Positions 33,252 through 42,970 are shown, numbered from the stretch's first letter. The stretch is 64,000 bases of DNA from GCA-002704185 sp902588515 (GCA_902588515.1 CACIPP010000003.1:1-64000); one strand, 5' to 3'. The notes: generated from the letters alone by a model not told the origin. Made by a program: numbers and translations.

Positions 33252-33803
33252 TTATTTCCACTTTATATTGCATCCCATACTCGGGAATTGTATTTCTGGT
33301 CCAAAACCAGTTTTTGATATTTGTATCATAGCGTTTAATAATTCATTTGGTTTATTTGGTGTTGGTTTTAACTCCTTCATTTCACGTAGTCGACCTCTAT
33401 ATTGTAATTCGTCTTTATTATTATAACCAAAAAAATCAGGAGTGCATACAGCACCAAATTCTTTTGCTATAATTTGGCTCTCATCGATTACATATGGAAA
33501 ATTGAAAAAGTTATTTTTTGCAAATACTTTCATATTTTCAAAACTATCTTCTTTATATTTTACCGTGTCGTTAGACATAATAGCTACTGTTGAAATTCCG
33601 ACTTTCTGCAATTCTTTGGATGTCTCTACTATCTCCGAAATTACTGCCTTAACGTATGGACAATGATTGCAGATAAAAATTATCAATGTTCCTGCTGAGC
33701 CTTTAATATCAGATAATTCGATATTCTTATTTTCTGTAGATTTTAAAGAAAAATTTATAATTTTTTCTCCAAACTTGCATATAGGCGTTTTAGTTAAAGA
33801 CAT
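33252..33803 (-). CDS. thioredoxin-like redoxin (AhpC/TSA-type)
   Basis: 183 residues. GTLIIFICNHCPYVKAVISEI gives the redox centre CNHC, of the CxxC type within a redoxin fold, followed by the cis-Pro region VCTPDFFGYNNKDELQYRGR. The family is cytoplasmic and often annotated thioredoxin family protein or peroxiredoxin. No signal peptide is seen. Leads the reverse unit with GT4 and diverges from the gamma-carbonic-anhydrase gene by 36 bases. Confidence 0.84.
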   Translation of the reverse strand: MSLTKTPICKFGEKIINFSLKSTENKNIELSDIKGSAGTLIIFICNHCPYVKAVISEIVETSKELQKVGISTVAIMSNDTVKYKEDSFENMKVFAKNNFFNFPYVIDESQIIAKEFGAVCTPDFFGYNNKDELQYRGRLREMKELKPTPNKPNELLNAMIQISKTGFGPEIQFPSMGCNIKWK

Positions 33804-33839
33804 TTTAAAAATTTTTTATATAATTAATTTATATATTAA

Positions 33840-34361
33840 ATGACAATTTATCAATTAGGTAATAAAAAAATTCAAAGACATGTTGAAACTTGGATAGCTA
33901 ATAACGCTATAGTTATCGGAGATATAACTTTAAAAGAAAATTCCAGTGTTTGGTTTGGAGCTGTTTTAAGAGGTGACATTGAAAATATTGAGGTTGGAGC
34001 TGGATCAAATATACAGGACAATTGTGTTTTGCATACAGATGCTGGCTTTCCTCTAACCGTAGGCAAAGGAGTAACTGTTGGACACCTAGCTATGCTTCAT
34101 GGATGCTCGATTGGTGACGACAGTTTAGTTGGAATTGGTGCAACGATACTAAATGGATCTAAGATAGGAAAAAATTGCATAATAGGTGCAAATTCATTAA
34201 TTGCAGAAAATAAAAATATTCCTGATAGGTCTCTTGTTGTTGGCTCACCAGGAAAAGTTATTAGACAAGTCACAGATGAAGATATCATTGCTATAAAAGA
34301 AAATGCACTGAGATACGTAAATAATTGGAAAAACTTTAAGCAAAATTTAAAAAATAATTAA
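33840..34361 (+). CDS. gamma-carbonic anhydrase family protein
   Basis: 173 residues, left-handed beta-helix of hexapeptide repeats. The three zinc histidines can be placed in CVLHTDAG and GHLAMLHGC. VWFGAVLRGDIENIEVGAGSNIQDN is the hallmark. Whether it hydrates CO2 is uncertain, because many homologues are inactive acyltransferase-like proteins. Convergent with the flavin oxidase gene. Confidence 0.92.
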   Translation: MTIYQLGNKKIQRHVETWIANNAIVIGDITLKENSSVWFGAVLRGDIENIEVGAGSNIQDNCVLHTDAGFPLTVGKGVTVGHLAMLHGCSIGDDSLVGIGATILNGSKIGKNCIIGANSLIAENKNIPDRSLVVGSPGKVIRQVTDEDIIAIKENALRYVNNWKNFKQNLKNN

Positions 34362-34373
34362 TATAAACTAATT

Positions 34374-34991
34374 TCAAGGCGTTACCCATTCAGAAGTAAA
34401 TTTATTTTCACTCACTAAGGATATTTTAGCTCTTCTATGGCCCTGGGAAGCTAAGTATAACCACTCAAACTCACTTATTTTAGTATCGATTACACAAAAA
34501 TTATTATAACCAATTTCAGTACTGTCAATTTTTGGATTTTTGCCTTCTAGCTCCTTTGATAAACCAGAAGTTGGACTAGCTGATGCTGTACCTGGCGGGT
34601 TAGTAGCTAAATAACATTTTCTACTAATTATCTGAGTTTTATCCCAGGCTTTTTGAGTAATATCATTTTTGTAATTGATTATAGCTGCTCCTTTAACTCT
34701 AACCTGGATTTTTCTTTTTTTATTATAAAAAACAAAATAAATATTGTTATTATTTTTTAATATTCGGATTTTATCCGAGCGATAATCAGTATGAAACCTT
34801 ATTGTATTTATGTCTTTAAATGCTCCACGCAAAACAACAACCCTTCCGTCAGAAAGTTTACCGTCATTAAGAATTACAGTTGGTAATCTAAAGTCTTCAC
34901 CTCTATCAACAACACCTCTTGACAAAAGGTTCCATATTTCGTCGTAGATTAAATCTTTGTTGTCATAAAATTGAGGTATTTGTGTATTCAC
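34374..34991 (-). CDS. pyridoxamine 5'-phosphate oxidase-related FMN-binding protein
   Basis: 205 residues, split-barrel flavin fold of the Alr4036/PNPOx type. RGEDFRLPTVILNDGKLSDGRVVVLRG and FHTDYRSDKIRILKNNNN fit the FMN site, and SASPTSGLS in the middle and the FEWLYLASQGHRRAK ending are typical. Classic PdxH residues for pyridoxine phosphate are not all visible, so substrate is left open. It overlaps the upstream dehydrogenase by one base. Confidence 0.78.
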   Translation of the reverse strand: MNTQIPQFYDNKDLIYDEIWNLLSRGVVDRGEDFRLPTVILNDGKLSDGRVVVLRGAFKDINTIRFHTDYRSDKIRILKNNNNIYFVFYNKKRKIQVRVKGAAIINYKNDITQKAWDKTQIISRKCYLATNPPGTASASPTSGLSKELEGKNPKIDSTEIGYNNFCVIDTKISEFEWLYLASQGHRRAKISLVSENKFTSEWVTP

Positions 34992-35863
34992 TATGATTTT
35001 TTTGGTAAGAGGGTTATCAAACTTGATGTATCAAATCTATTTCCGCCATCTGTCTGTATTTGCTTGTAAAATTTATCAACAATTTCTGTTACTGGTAATT
35101 TTGAACCATTTGAATTTGCTTCTTCTAAAGCAATTGCCAAATCTTTTCTCATCCAATCAACGGCAAAACCAAAATCAAATTTGTTATCAAGCATTGTATT
35201 AAACCTATTTTCCATTTGCCAGGATTGTGCGGCGCCTTTAGAAATAACTTCGACAACGTCTTCAACATTTAAACCTGCGTTTTGGCCAAATCTTAGTCCC
35301 TCTGATAAACCCTGAACAAGTCCCGCAATACAAATTTGATTGACCATTTTAGCAAGCTGACCACTACCTGACGGACCAAGTAATTTCATTTTTTTGCTAT
35401 AACAATCGATAATCGGCTGGGCTTTCAAAAAATCATTTTCATTTCCGCCTATCATAACTGTTAATGCCCCATTTTCTGCTCCTGCTTGACCACCTGAGAC
35501 AGGCGCATCTAAAAAACCAAATTTCTTTTCTTTAGCAATATTGAATAGTTCTCTTGCAACTTTTGCTGATGCTGTCGTATTATCAATGAATACGACACCT
35601 GGCTTTATATTTTGAAATGCGCCATTTACACCTGTTGTTACTTCACGTAAATCATCATCATTTCCAACACATGAAAATATAAATTCACTATTGCTTGCAC
35701 ATTCTTTCGGTGTCTCAGCTAATTTACCATTAAATTCCTTCATCCACTTTTCGGCTTTGGATTTAGTTCTGTTATAAACAGTTACATCATGGCCAGCTTT
35801 TGCTATATAACCTGCCATAGGATATCCCATGACACCCAAGCCTATAAATGATACTTTTGACAT
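34991..35863 (-). CDS. NAD(P)-dependent beta-hydroxyacid dehydrogenase (GarR/MmsB family)
   Basis: 290 residues. Rossmann motif SFIGLGVMGYPMAGYIAKAGHDV, substrate loop LDAPVSGGQAGAENGALTVMIGG and catalytic Lys in GSGQLAKMVNQICIAG are the family set. Members are tartronate semialdehyde, 3-hydroxyisobutyrate or succinic semialdehyde reductases; which one cannot be told by eye. A tartronate or glyoxylate link would suit the aminotransferase at 57.6 kb. Divergent from the MFS gene at just 18 bases. Confidence 0.9.
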   Translation of the reverse strand: MSKVSFIGLGVMGYPMAGYIAKAGHDVTVYNRTKSKAEKWMKEFNGKLAETPKECASNSEFIFSCVGNDDDLREVTTGVNGAFQNIKPGVVFIDNTTASAKVARELFNIAKEKKFGFLDAPVSGGQAGAENGALTVMIGGNENDFLKAQPIIDCYSKKMKLLGPSGSGQLAKMVNQICIAGLVQGLSEGLRFGQNAGLNVEDVVEVISKGAAQSWQMENRFNTMLDNKFDFGFAVDWMRKDLAIALEEANSNGSKLPVTEIVDKFYKQIQTDGGNRFDTSSLITLLPKKS

Positions 35864-35881
35864 TAAAAACTCCTTTTTTTC

Positions 35882-37096
35882 ATGAATAATTATAGTTTTA
35901 TTAGACTTAATTTTAAATACTTATTCTTTGGTTTTATTCTAACATTCTGCTCTAGTTTTGGGCAAACATTTTTTATTGGAATATTTAATCCTTTTTTTAG
36001 AGAAGAAATAAATTTAACAAATACAGAGTTTGGCACACTATATTCTTCAGCTACTTTGCTAAGTAGCTTAATTTTGATTTGGGCGGGCAAATTGATTGAC
36101 GAAACGTCTTTGCGTAAATTTACTTTATTTGTAGGTTTGTCACTAGCTAGCACATGTATGTTTATTGGGATTTTGAATTCTATTATAATGCTTTTCATAG
36201 GTTTATTTCTTTTAAGATTGTTTGGACAGGGATTGATGTGCCACATATCAAGTACTTCTATGGCTAAATTTTTTAATTTGAATAGAGGAAAAGCACTAGG
36301 ATTTTCATGGTTGGGTTTATCATTAGGAGAAGGAATTTTGCCAGGTTTTATGATCTTTTTATTAAGTATTTTTTATTGGAAAAACATTTGGATTGGTATC
36401 TCAATTTTTTTATTTATAATTGTAATTCCACTACTATTATTTCTAATAAAAAAAGAGAGAGTATCAGATACAATTTTTCAAGAAAAGCAAGTACAGCAAA
36501 TCAAAAATTGGAAAAGAGGCGAGGTTATTAGAGATATTAAATTTTATTTTCTATTACCTGCAATATTGGCTCCCCCATTTTTAATTACAGGGATATTTTT
36601 AAATCAATCTTTTATTTTTGAAAGTAAAGATTGGGATATGTTTTATCTTGCCAGAGGTTTCGTTTTTTATGCAATTTTTAGTGTTATATCATTAGGTATA
36701 TTTGGTATTTTAATTGATAAATTTAGCGCAAGAAAAATTTTGCCATTTTACTTAATACCTATGATACTATCTTTTTTAATCGTAATTAATTCTAATTTAA
36801 TTTTTTCGCCCATATTGTTTATGATAATGCTTTCAATCACAAATGGAGCCTCAAACGTTTTAATTACTTCTACCTGGTCTGAAGTTTATGGTACAAAATA
36901 CCTTGGCTCGATAAGGGCTTTAACTGTTAGCTTAATGGTTTTTTCGACAGCTCTTGCACCGATAATTTTTGGCTATTTGATAGATATTGGCATGTCAGTA
37001 AACAGTATATTTAAATTAATGCTAGTTTACTTGATTTCTTCTATAGTTTTATTGTTAATCAAATATAAGTCTTATAAACCAACTTTAATTACTTGA
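35882..37096 (+). CDS. MFS transporter
   Basis: 404 residues with about twelve membrane segments. The loop-2 region reads LIWAGKLIDETSLRKF, a relaxed version of the MFS D-R-x-x-R motif, and FLLRLFGQGLMCHIS follows. The second-half repeat has GIFGILIDKFSARKILP. Monocarboxylate-type or OFA-like transporters share this pattern. Substrate unknown. Start only 18 bases from the divergent dehydrogenase start. Confidence 0.85.
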   Translation: MNNYSFIRLNFKYLFFGFILTFCSSFGQTFFIGIFNPFFREEINLTNTEFGTLYSSATLLSSLILIWAGKLIDETSLRKFTLFVGLSLASTCMFIGILNSIIMLFIGLFLLRLFGQGLMCHISSTSMAKFFNLNRGKALGFSWLGLSLGEGILPGFMIFLLSIFYWKNIWIGISIFLFIIVIPLLLFLIKKERVSDTIFQEKQVQQIKNWKRGEVIRDIKFYFLLPAILAPPFLITGIFLNQSFIFESKDWDMFYLARGFVFYAIFSVISLGIFGILIDKFSARKILPFYLIPMILSFLIVINSNLIFSPILFMIMLSITNGASNVLITSTWSEVYGTKYLGSIRALTVSLMVFSTALAPIIFGYLIDIGMSVNSIFKLMLVYLISSIVLLLIKYKSYKPTLIT

Positions 37097-37128
37097 TATT
37101 TTTTTATTAAGTCTTTATAAGCACGTCC

Positions 37129-37578
37129 ATGGCAAGAGTTACAGTTGAGGATTGTTTAGAGCAAGTCGACAATCAGTATGATTTAGTTATCTTAGCAAAA
37201 GAGAGAACTTTACAATTAGGCGCCGGGGATAAACCATTGGTACCTGAAGACAATGATAAAAAAACTGTAATATCGCTCAGAGAAATTGGAGATAAATTAA
37301 TTGAAAGAAAAGCTTTAGAAGACGCTACAATTGATAGGGCAAGAGATCACCCAGAAGATGCTGTTGAGAAAGAAGATTTTGATGCGCCAGAGGGTGATGC
37401 GTTTGAGGAGATTTACAAAGGCGAAGTTTCAAAATCTGGACAACCTATATTGCCTTCAAAAAGATCTAGAAAAGTTCCTCAGGCTTCAAGTCCAAATGAA
37501 GATCAAGTTAATGATGATGACGATGATGACTCTTTAGAAGACAATCCTGTAGAAAATACTGAAGAGCAAAAAGATTAA
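37129..37578 (+). CDS. rpoZ: DNA-directed RNA polymerase omega subunit
   Basis: 149 residues. MARVTVEDCLEQVDNQYDLV and LAKERTLQLGAG and VISLREIGDKLIERKAL form the conserved omega core in the first 70 residues. The remaining half is an acidic, probably disordered tail (Asp-run near 125), longer than in Escherichia coli. spoT/relA, which often follows rpoZ, does not. It converges with a CoA-transferase gene, overlapping by 4 bases. Confidence 0.92.
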   Translation: MARVTVEDCLEQVDNQYDLVILAKERTLQLGAGDKPLVPEDNDKKTVISLREIGDKLIERKALEDATIDRARDHPEDAVEKEDFDAPEGDAFEEIYKGEVSKSGQPILPSKRSRKVPQASSPNEDQVNDDDDDDSLEDNPVENTEEQKD

Positions 37579-38720
37579 TTAAATTCGTCTAAAATTTTTT
37601 TTCTATGTTGATCTAAATCAGGAATTTCGCCTCTAGTAGAGGGGTCTTCGTAAGGAGACATTTTTATTGGATTTCCCGCCATTTTAAAATTTCCAATCTT
37701 ATTATGATTGGCTGAAACAATCATGTTTCTCTCAGCTATCTGAGGACTTTCAACGGCATTTTTTATATTATTAATTGGTCCACATGGAATTTTATTTTCC
37801 TCAAAGATTTTACACCATTCTGATGTAGATTTAATTTGTAATTTTAATTCTAAAATTTTTTTTAAATCATCAATATTTTTACTTCTATTTCCATTATTTT
37901 TAAATTTCTCTTCTGTGTGAAGATTAATTTTTAAAACTTTGCACATATTTTCAAAAAGCTTATCATTACCGGCAGCAATAATTATATAACTATCTTTTGT
38001 TTTAAAAGCTTCAAAAGGAGCTATTGAAGGGTGCCTTGATCCTAAAGGACCAGGTATTTCTCCTTTAGATAAATATCTTGCAATAGCATTTTCTAAAATA
38101 GCAATTTGGCAATCAAGCATTGAGACATCAATATGCATACCTTTACCCGTTTTTTTTCTGTCATATAATGCTGCGTTGATTGCGATTGTAGTAAATAATC
38201 CTGCAGTAATATCGCCAATTGAAGTACCTACCCTTGTTGGCTCTGAGTTTGGATGACCAGTGACGCTCATAAGCCCCCCCATTCCCTGAACTACCATGTC
38301 GTAGGCTGGTAATGATTTAAAAGGCCCTGTTTGACCAAAACCAGAAGCAGATGCATAAATTAATTTTGGATATTTCTTACTTACTTCTTTATATCCAAAG
38401 CCCCATTTCTCTAGTGTGCCAGGTTTAAAATTCTCAACTAATATATCGGATTTACTTAAAATTTTTTCAAAGATTTTCTTATCATCTTCATTTTTTAGGT
38501 TTAGAGCAATACTTTCTTTTCCTCTATTTAATGACATAAAATATGCAGACTGATCATCAATAAATGGTCCAAAGCCTCTGGAGTCATCTCCTACTTCAGG
38601 AGCTTCAACTTTTATCACTCTTGCCCCTAAATCAGATAGTATCATTGTGCAATATGGTCCTACCAAAACTCTAGTAAGATCTAATACTAATAATCCAGAT
38701 AGTGGGCCATTTTTATTCAT
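37575..38720 (-). CDS. family III CoA-transferase (CaiB/BaiF), TRAP-1 side
   Basis: 381 residues. N-terminal GLLVLDLTRVLVGPYCTMIL SDLGARVIK-type opening and YFMSLNRGKESIALNLK are family marks. The catalytic Asp, equivalent to formyl-CoA transferase D169, is in MHIDVSMLDCQIAIL. It transfers CoA from one acid to another, acids unknown. It diverges from the TRAP binding-protein gene with 74 bases between starts, and malonyl-CoA decarboxylase lies at the far end of that TRAP operon; making malonyl-CoA is a guess from context. Confidence 0.9.
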   Translation of the reverse strand: MNKNGPLSGLLVLDLTRVLVGPYCTMILSDLGARVIKVEAPEVGDDSRGFGPFIDDQSAYFMSLNRGKESIALNLKNEDDKKIFEKILSKSDILVENFKPGTLEKWGFGYKEVSKKYPKLIYASASGFGQTGPFKSLPAYDMVVQGMGGLMSVTGHPNSEPTRVGTSIGDITAGLFTTIAINAALYDRKKTGKGMHIDVSMLDCQIAILENAIARYLSKGEIPGPLGSRHPSIAPFEAFKTKDSYIIIAAGNDKLFENMCKVLKINLHTEEKFKNNGNRSKNIDDLKKILELKLQIKSTSEWCKIFEENKIPCGPINNIKNAVESPQIAERNMIVSANHNKIGNFKMAGNPIKMSPYEDPSTRGEIPDLDQHRKKILDEFN

Positions 38721-38794
38721 TATATAGAGTTGAATTTAATATCAAAATATAGTTCAATAACCAACAAACAATTTAACTAAAGAAGGGGATAGAA

Positions 38795-39808
38795 ATGAAT
38801 ATAAAAAAAACATTCATTTACGCACTTACTACTGTCTTTCTTTTCACAGCAGTTGGAGAGTCATTTGCTAAAACGTTAAAAGCAAGTCACCAATGGCCTG
38901 GTACAAAGAGAAAAGACGGTAAATTTGATGTTCGTCATGAAATGGTTCAAATCATTGCTGATGAAATCAAAAAAGCTAATGTTGGTATAGATATTAGAAT
39001 CTACCCAGCAAAATCACTTTATAAACCGAAAGAGCAGTGGAAACCGATGACTACTGGACAGCTAGATATTTCTGCTTTCCCATTAGCATATGCTGCAAAA
39101 TTTCATCCGGAATTTGATATCACTCTAATGCCTGGAATGGTTAAAAACCATAAACATGCACTAAGAGTAAACAAATCTCCAATGATGAAAGAGATAAGAA
39201 AAATAATCAATGATGCAGGAGTTATCGTGCTTTCAGATGCATGGTTAGCAGGTGGCTTCGTTTCTAAAAAAAACTGTATTACAAGTCCTGACACAGTAAA
39301 AGGTCAAGTATTCAGAGCAGCTGGTAAAGCATTTAACCAAATGTTAGCGGCAGCTGGAGCGGGTATTCAAAAAATGCCATCTTCTGAGATTTACAATGGA
39401 CTACAAACTGGAGTATTAACTGGTGCAAATACTAGTTCAGGAAGTTTTGTTTCATACAGAATTTACGAACAAGTAAAATGTGCAACACCTCCAGGTAAAT
39501 TTGGATTATGGTTTATGTATGAGCCTATTCTTATGTCAAAAAAATCTTTTGATTCTTTAAATAAGAAACAACAGAAAGCACTAATGGCAGCTGGAAAAGT
39601 AGCAGAAAAGTACATGACAAAAGAAGCAGCTGGTTTAGACACTACAATGGAAAAAGCCTATAAAAAAGCTGGTGTTAAACTTGCATACATGACTCAAAAA
39701 GATTTTGATGCGTGGTTAGCTATTGCAAAAAAATCTTCATATAAAAATTTCGCAGAAAAAGTTCCTGGTGGTCAGAAATTGATTGACCAAGCTTTAGCTG
39801 TTAAATAA
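38795..39808 (+). CDS. dctP: TRAP transporter substrate-binding protein DctP (system 1)
   Basis: 337 residues. Signal peptide MNIKKTFIYALTTVFLFTAV...SFA, then the DctP fold: KASHQWPGTKRKDGKFD, KSLYKPKEQWKPMTTGQLD, the arginine-bearing KGQVFRAAGKAFNQML, which would bind a carboxylate, and YNGLQTGVLTGANTS. The ligand is an organic acid, perhaps a dicarboxylate given the neighbouring malonyl-CoA enzyme. Ribosome site gaaggggat is strong. A hairpin separates it from dctQ. Confidence 0.92.
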   Translation: MNIKKTFIYALTTVFLFTAVGESFAKTLKASHQWPGTKRKDGKFDVRHEMVQIIADEIKKANVGIDIRIYPAKSLYKPKEQWKPMTTGQLDISAFPLAYAAKFHPEFDITLMPGMVKNHKHALRVNKSPMMKEIRKIINDAGVIVLSDAWLAGGFVSKKNCITSPDTVKGQVFRAAGKAFNQMLAAAGAGIQKMPSSEIYNGLQTGVLTGANTSSGSFVSYRIYEQVKCATPPGKFGLWFMYEPILMSKKSFDSLNKKQQKALMAAGKVAEKYMTKEAAGLDTTMEKAYKKAGVKLAYMTQKDFDAWLAIAKKSSYKNFAEKVPGGQKLIDQALAVK

Positions 39809-39821
39809 TAATTAAATAAAT

Positions 39822-39845
39822 CCCCTGCTTCATAAAAAGCAGGGG
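39822..39845 (+). promoter_or_regulatory. intercistronic hairpin between dctP and dctQ (system 1)
   Basis: A perfect 9-bp stem (cccctgctt/aagcagggg) with a 6-base loop starts 13 bases after the dctP stop and ends 8 bases before the dctQ ATG. Its 3' arm holds the only Shine-Dalgarno-like sequence (aggggg). It may act as partial terminator, 3'-end protection for dctP mRNA and masking of the dctQ ribosome site. Confidence 0.8.
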
Positions 39846-39853
39846 GTTTTATT

Positions 39854-40351
39854 ATGTTAGAAAAATATTTAAATTTCACGAACAAACTTGCACAAATATG
39901 CGGTATATTTGCTGCAGGATGCTTATTAGCATCAATAGTTTTAATTACAGAATTAGTATTTGAAAGATACCTTTTTCAAAATGCAATAACATGGCAGCCT
40001 GAGCTTGTAACAATGATGTTAGTTGCGTCTACTTTCATCGGTGCACCATATGTTTTAAAAGAAGGTGGCCATGTAAATATGGAGTATGTTTACACTCTAA
40101 TTGACGAAAAAAAGAAAACTTTTCTACAAATTTTTACTTCGATAATTTGTTTATTATTTTTTATGGTGTTATTTTATTTGGCTTGGGAAATCACTTATGA
40201 AGCCTGGGTAAAAAAATACACAACAAATTCTATTTGGGATCCTCCACTTTGGATCCCTTACTCATCTATGTTAATTGGAGCAACGTTAATGACATTGCAA
40301 TATATAGGAGAGGTATTAAGATTAATAGTTAAGTACAGAGGATTTCAATAA
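39854..40351 (+). CDS. dctQ: TRAP transporter small permease DctQ (system 1)
   Basis: 165 residues, four membrane helices. FTNKLAQICGIFAAGCLLAS, FERYLFQNAITWQPELVTMMLV and the conserved TFIGAPYVLKEGGHVNME loop identify it. It works with DctM in sodium-driven uptake. Overlaps dctM by TAATG. Expression probably limited by the hairpin over its ribosome site. Confidence 0.92.
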   Translation: MLEKYLNFTNKLAQICGIFAAGCLLASIVLITELVFERYLFQNAITWQPELVTMMLVASTFIGAPYVLKEGGHVNMEYVYTLIDEKKKTFLQIFTSIICLLFFMVLFYLAWEITYEAWVKKYTTNSIWDPPLWIPYSSMLIGATLMTLQYIGEVLRLIVKYRGFQ

Positions 40352-41682
40352 TGGATCCAATAACATTAGGAATAATAGTTGGGGCATCGACATTAATAGT
40401 TTTATTATCAGGTATTCCAATTGCCTTTGGCTTAAGTGCTATTGCACTTACTTTTCTAATAATCGCTGAAGGTTTCCAAATACTTGGGGTTGTTGCAGAA
40501 ACATTTTTCTCAGGAATAAACTCATTTGTTTTATTATCAATTCCAATGTTTATATTAATGGGAATGGCTGTTGCAAATTCTCCAGCCGGAAAAGATTTAT
40601 ATACTGGACTAGACAGGTGGCTTTGGAGATTGCCTGGCGGGTTGGTAATTTCAAATATCGGAGCATGCTCAATTTTTGCTGCATTAAGCGGATCAAGTCC
40701 GGCAACTTGTGCAGCTATTGGTACCATGGGGATACCTGAAATGAGAAAAAGAGGTTATGCTGCTCGCCTGGCGACAGGAACAATTGCAGCCGGCGGGACT
40801 TTAGGCGTTTTAATTCCACCAAGTATTGTTTTAATAGTTTATGGTTTAGCAACAGGAACTTCAATAGGTAGGCTGTTTTTATGTGGAGTAATCCCAGGTT
40901 TACTTCTCGCTTTTTTATTTATGGTTTGGGCATATATTTATTCTTATTTCATTGATAAGGATTCAGCAGCAATTTTAAGGAGCAGACAACCACCAACATT
41001 AAAAGAAAAACTTGAAGTTATTCCTAGAATATTTCCATTCTTAGCGATCGTAGTTGGTGTCCTCTATGTTTTATATGGCGGAATCGCAACACCATCGGAA
41101 GCTTCAGGTGTCGGTGCATTTTTAGTATTTGTCATGATAGCAGTTGTTTACAAAATATATCAACCGAAGAAGATTTGGGACATTGTAAAAGTATCAATGA
41201 AAGAAAGCGTAATGATTATGTTTATAATCTGTGCTTCATATTTTTTTGCATTTAGTTTATCGACCTTATATGTAACTCAATCAATAGCTCAATTAATTGT
41301 TGATTTAAGTTTAAATAAGTGGGTATTATTTTTTTACATAAATATATTCTTGTTAATAGCGGGTTTCTTTTTACCTCCAGTTGCAGTAATAGTTATGACT
41401 TCAGCAATTTTATTGCCGATAATTACTGAGTTTGGTTTTGACCCTTATTGGTTTGCTATTGTTTTTACAATTAATATGGAAATTGGGTTAATTACTCCAC
41501 CCGTGGGTTTAAATCTTTATATAATAAAAGGTATTACTCCAGACGTAAGTTTATCTGAGATATTAAAAGGATCTATACCTTTTATGTTTATGATGGCGTT
41601 AAGTATTGTGATATTATGTATATTTCCAGAATTAGTTACTTGGCTACCAGATAAATTAATGGGTAAAGATGCTGGATTTTAA
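40351..41682 (+). CDS. dctM: TRAP transporter large permease DctM (system 1)
   Basis: 443 residues, about twelve to thirteen membrane helices. Family marks include FVLLSIPMFILMGMAV, GCSIFAALSGSSPATCAAIGTM (in the form NIGACSIFAALSGSSPATC), GTLGVLIPPSIVLIVYG and NMEIGLITPPVGLNLY. It forms the transport channel with the ion-coupling sites. Overlaps malonyl-CoA decarboxylase by 14 bases, tying the two functions together. Confidence 0.95.
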   Translation: MDPITLGIIVGASTLIVLLSGIPIAFGLSAIALTFLIIAEGFQILGVVAETFFSGINSFVLLSIPMFILMGMAVANSPAGKDLYTGLDRWLWRLPGGLVISNIGACSIFAALSGSSPATCAAIGTMGIPEMRKRGYAARLATGTIAAGGTLGVLIPPSIVLIVYGLATGTSIGRLFLCGVIPGLLLAFLFMVWAYIYSYFIDKDSAAILRSRQPPTLKEKLEVIPRIFPFLAIVVGVLYVLYGGIATPSEASGVGAFLVFVMIAVVYKIYQPKKIWDIVKVSMKESVMIMFIICASYFFAFSLSTLYVTQSIAQLIVDLSLNKWVLFFYINIFLLIAGFFLPPVAVIVMTSAILLPIITEFGFDPYWFAIVFTINMEIGLITPPVGLNLYIIKGITPDVSLSEILKGSIPFMFMMALSIVILCIFPELVTWLPDKLMGKDAGF

Positions 41683-42970
41683 AAAAATTTTAAGTTCTAT
41701 AGCTGATATTGGACAAACGCTTTTAGGAAAAAAATTTTCAAAAAGCAGAGATTTAAAATCATTAATTACGCTTTGCGACGATCTTATTTCTTACAAAGGC
41801 ACTGCATCAGGCATTGCTATAGCTCGTGAAATTAGCGAAATATATAAAGTATTAGATACAGATCAGAAACTTAGTTTTTTTAAAGAAATTAACAGTAAAT
41901 ATAAACCAAATTTAAATAATATTGATTATGCAATAAAAAATTTTGCATCAACAAAATCAAAGGACAACTTAGATAAACTGGGTGAAGAGATTGAAGGTAA
42001 AAGACAAGAATTAATAAGAAGACTTAATATGGCGCCAAGTGGAACTTCAATACTTGTTTCAATGCGTGAAGATTTATTAAATTTTATAAAACAAAATCCA
42101 GATCTTAAAGATTTCGATCAGGACATGAGACATTTATTTAAATCATGGTTCAATCCAGGTTTTTTAAGACTTGAAAGAATCACATGGAATACTAAAGCTG
42201 CAATATTAGAAAAAATAATTAAGTATGAGAAAGTTCACAAAATAAAAGACATGAATGATTTAAAAAGACGATTAGAGGAAGATAGAAGATTTTATGCTTA
42301 TTTTCATCCAGTTTTAACGGACGAACCTTTAATATTTGTTCAAGTTGCCTTTGGCAAAGGATTAGGCAGCTCTATACAAGAAATAATGAAGCCCTCCACC
42401 GGAGAATTATCCAAGTCTAATACTGCCACATTTTACTCAATAAGCAACTGTCAAGAAGGCTTAATGCGAGTAACACTAGGAAACTTTTTAATTAAACGCG
42501 TAGTATACGAAATACAAAACGAGTGTCCTAATATCAAGTTTTTTGGAACATTATCACCCTTGCCTGGTTTTAGAAAATGGTGTCTAAATTTATCTGACGA
42601 GAAGTTAAAAACTATATTAAATGAATTAAATATAAAGAAATTAGAATTCTTAAAGAGTGAAAACTTCACCAACTTTAAAAATAAAATAGATGAGCACAAA
42701 AGTTTAATAAAAAAACTAGTAGTTCACTATTTATTAAAAGAAAAAATAAATAAAAAACCACTCAATCAAGTTTCTAGATTCCATTTAGGTAATGGTGCAA
42801 GTATTGAGGATGTTATAATTAATGGAAATACTTCTGAAAATGGTTTTAGAGAGTCATTTGGAATTATGGTAAACTATATTTATAAGTTAGATAAATTAGA
42901 AAAAGTACACGAAGATTATATTAATCATAAGATAATATCTTACTCTGATAAAATTAAAAAATATCTGTAA
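41669..42970 (+). CDS. malonyl-CoA decarboxylase
   Basis: 433 residues. LRLERITWNTKAAILEKI, EDRRFYAYFHPVLTDEPLIF, VAFGKGLGSSIQEI, ATFYSISNCQEGLMRV, LSPLPGFRKWC and the C-terminal catalytic stretch VSRFHLGNGASIED match the MCD family. It converts malonyl-CoA to acetyl-CoA and CO2. No mitochondrial-like leader; cytoplasmic. Its 14-base overlap with dctM suggests the TRAP substrate ends up as malonyl-CoA, or that MCD removes an inhibitory by-product. Confidence 0.93.
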   Translation: MLDFKKILSSIADIGQTLLGKKFSKSRDLKSLITLCDDLISYKGTASGIAIAREISEIYKVLDTDQKLSFFKEINSKYKPNLNNIDYAIKNFASTKSKDNLDKLGEEIEGKRQELIRRLNMAPSGTSILVSMREDLLNFIKQNPDLKDFDQDMRHLFKSWFNPGFLRLERITWNTKAAILEKIIKYEKVHKIKDMNDLKRRLEEDRRFYAYFHPVLTDEPLIFVQVAFGKGLGSSIQEIMKPSTGELSKSNTATFYSISNCQEGLMRVTLGNFLIKRVVYEIQNECPNIKFFGTLSPLPGFRKWCLNLSDEKLKTILNELNIKKLEFLKSENFTNFKNKIDEHKSLIKKLVVHYLLKEKINKKPLNQVSRFHLGNGASIEDVIINGNTSENGFRESFGIMVNYIYKLDKLEKVHEDYINHKIISYSDKIKKYL

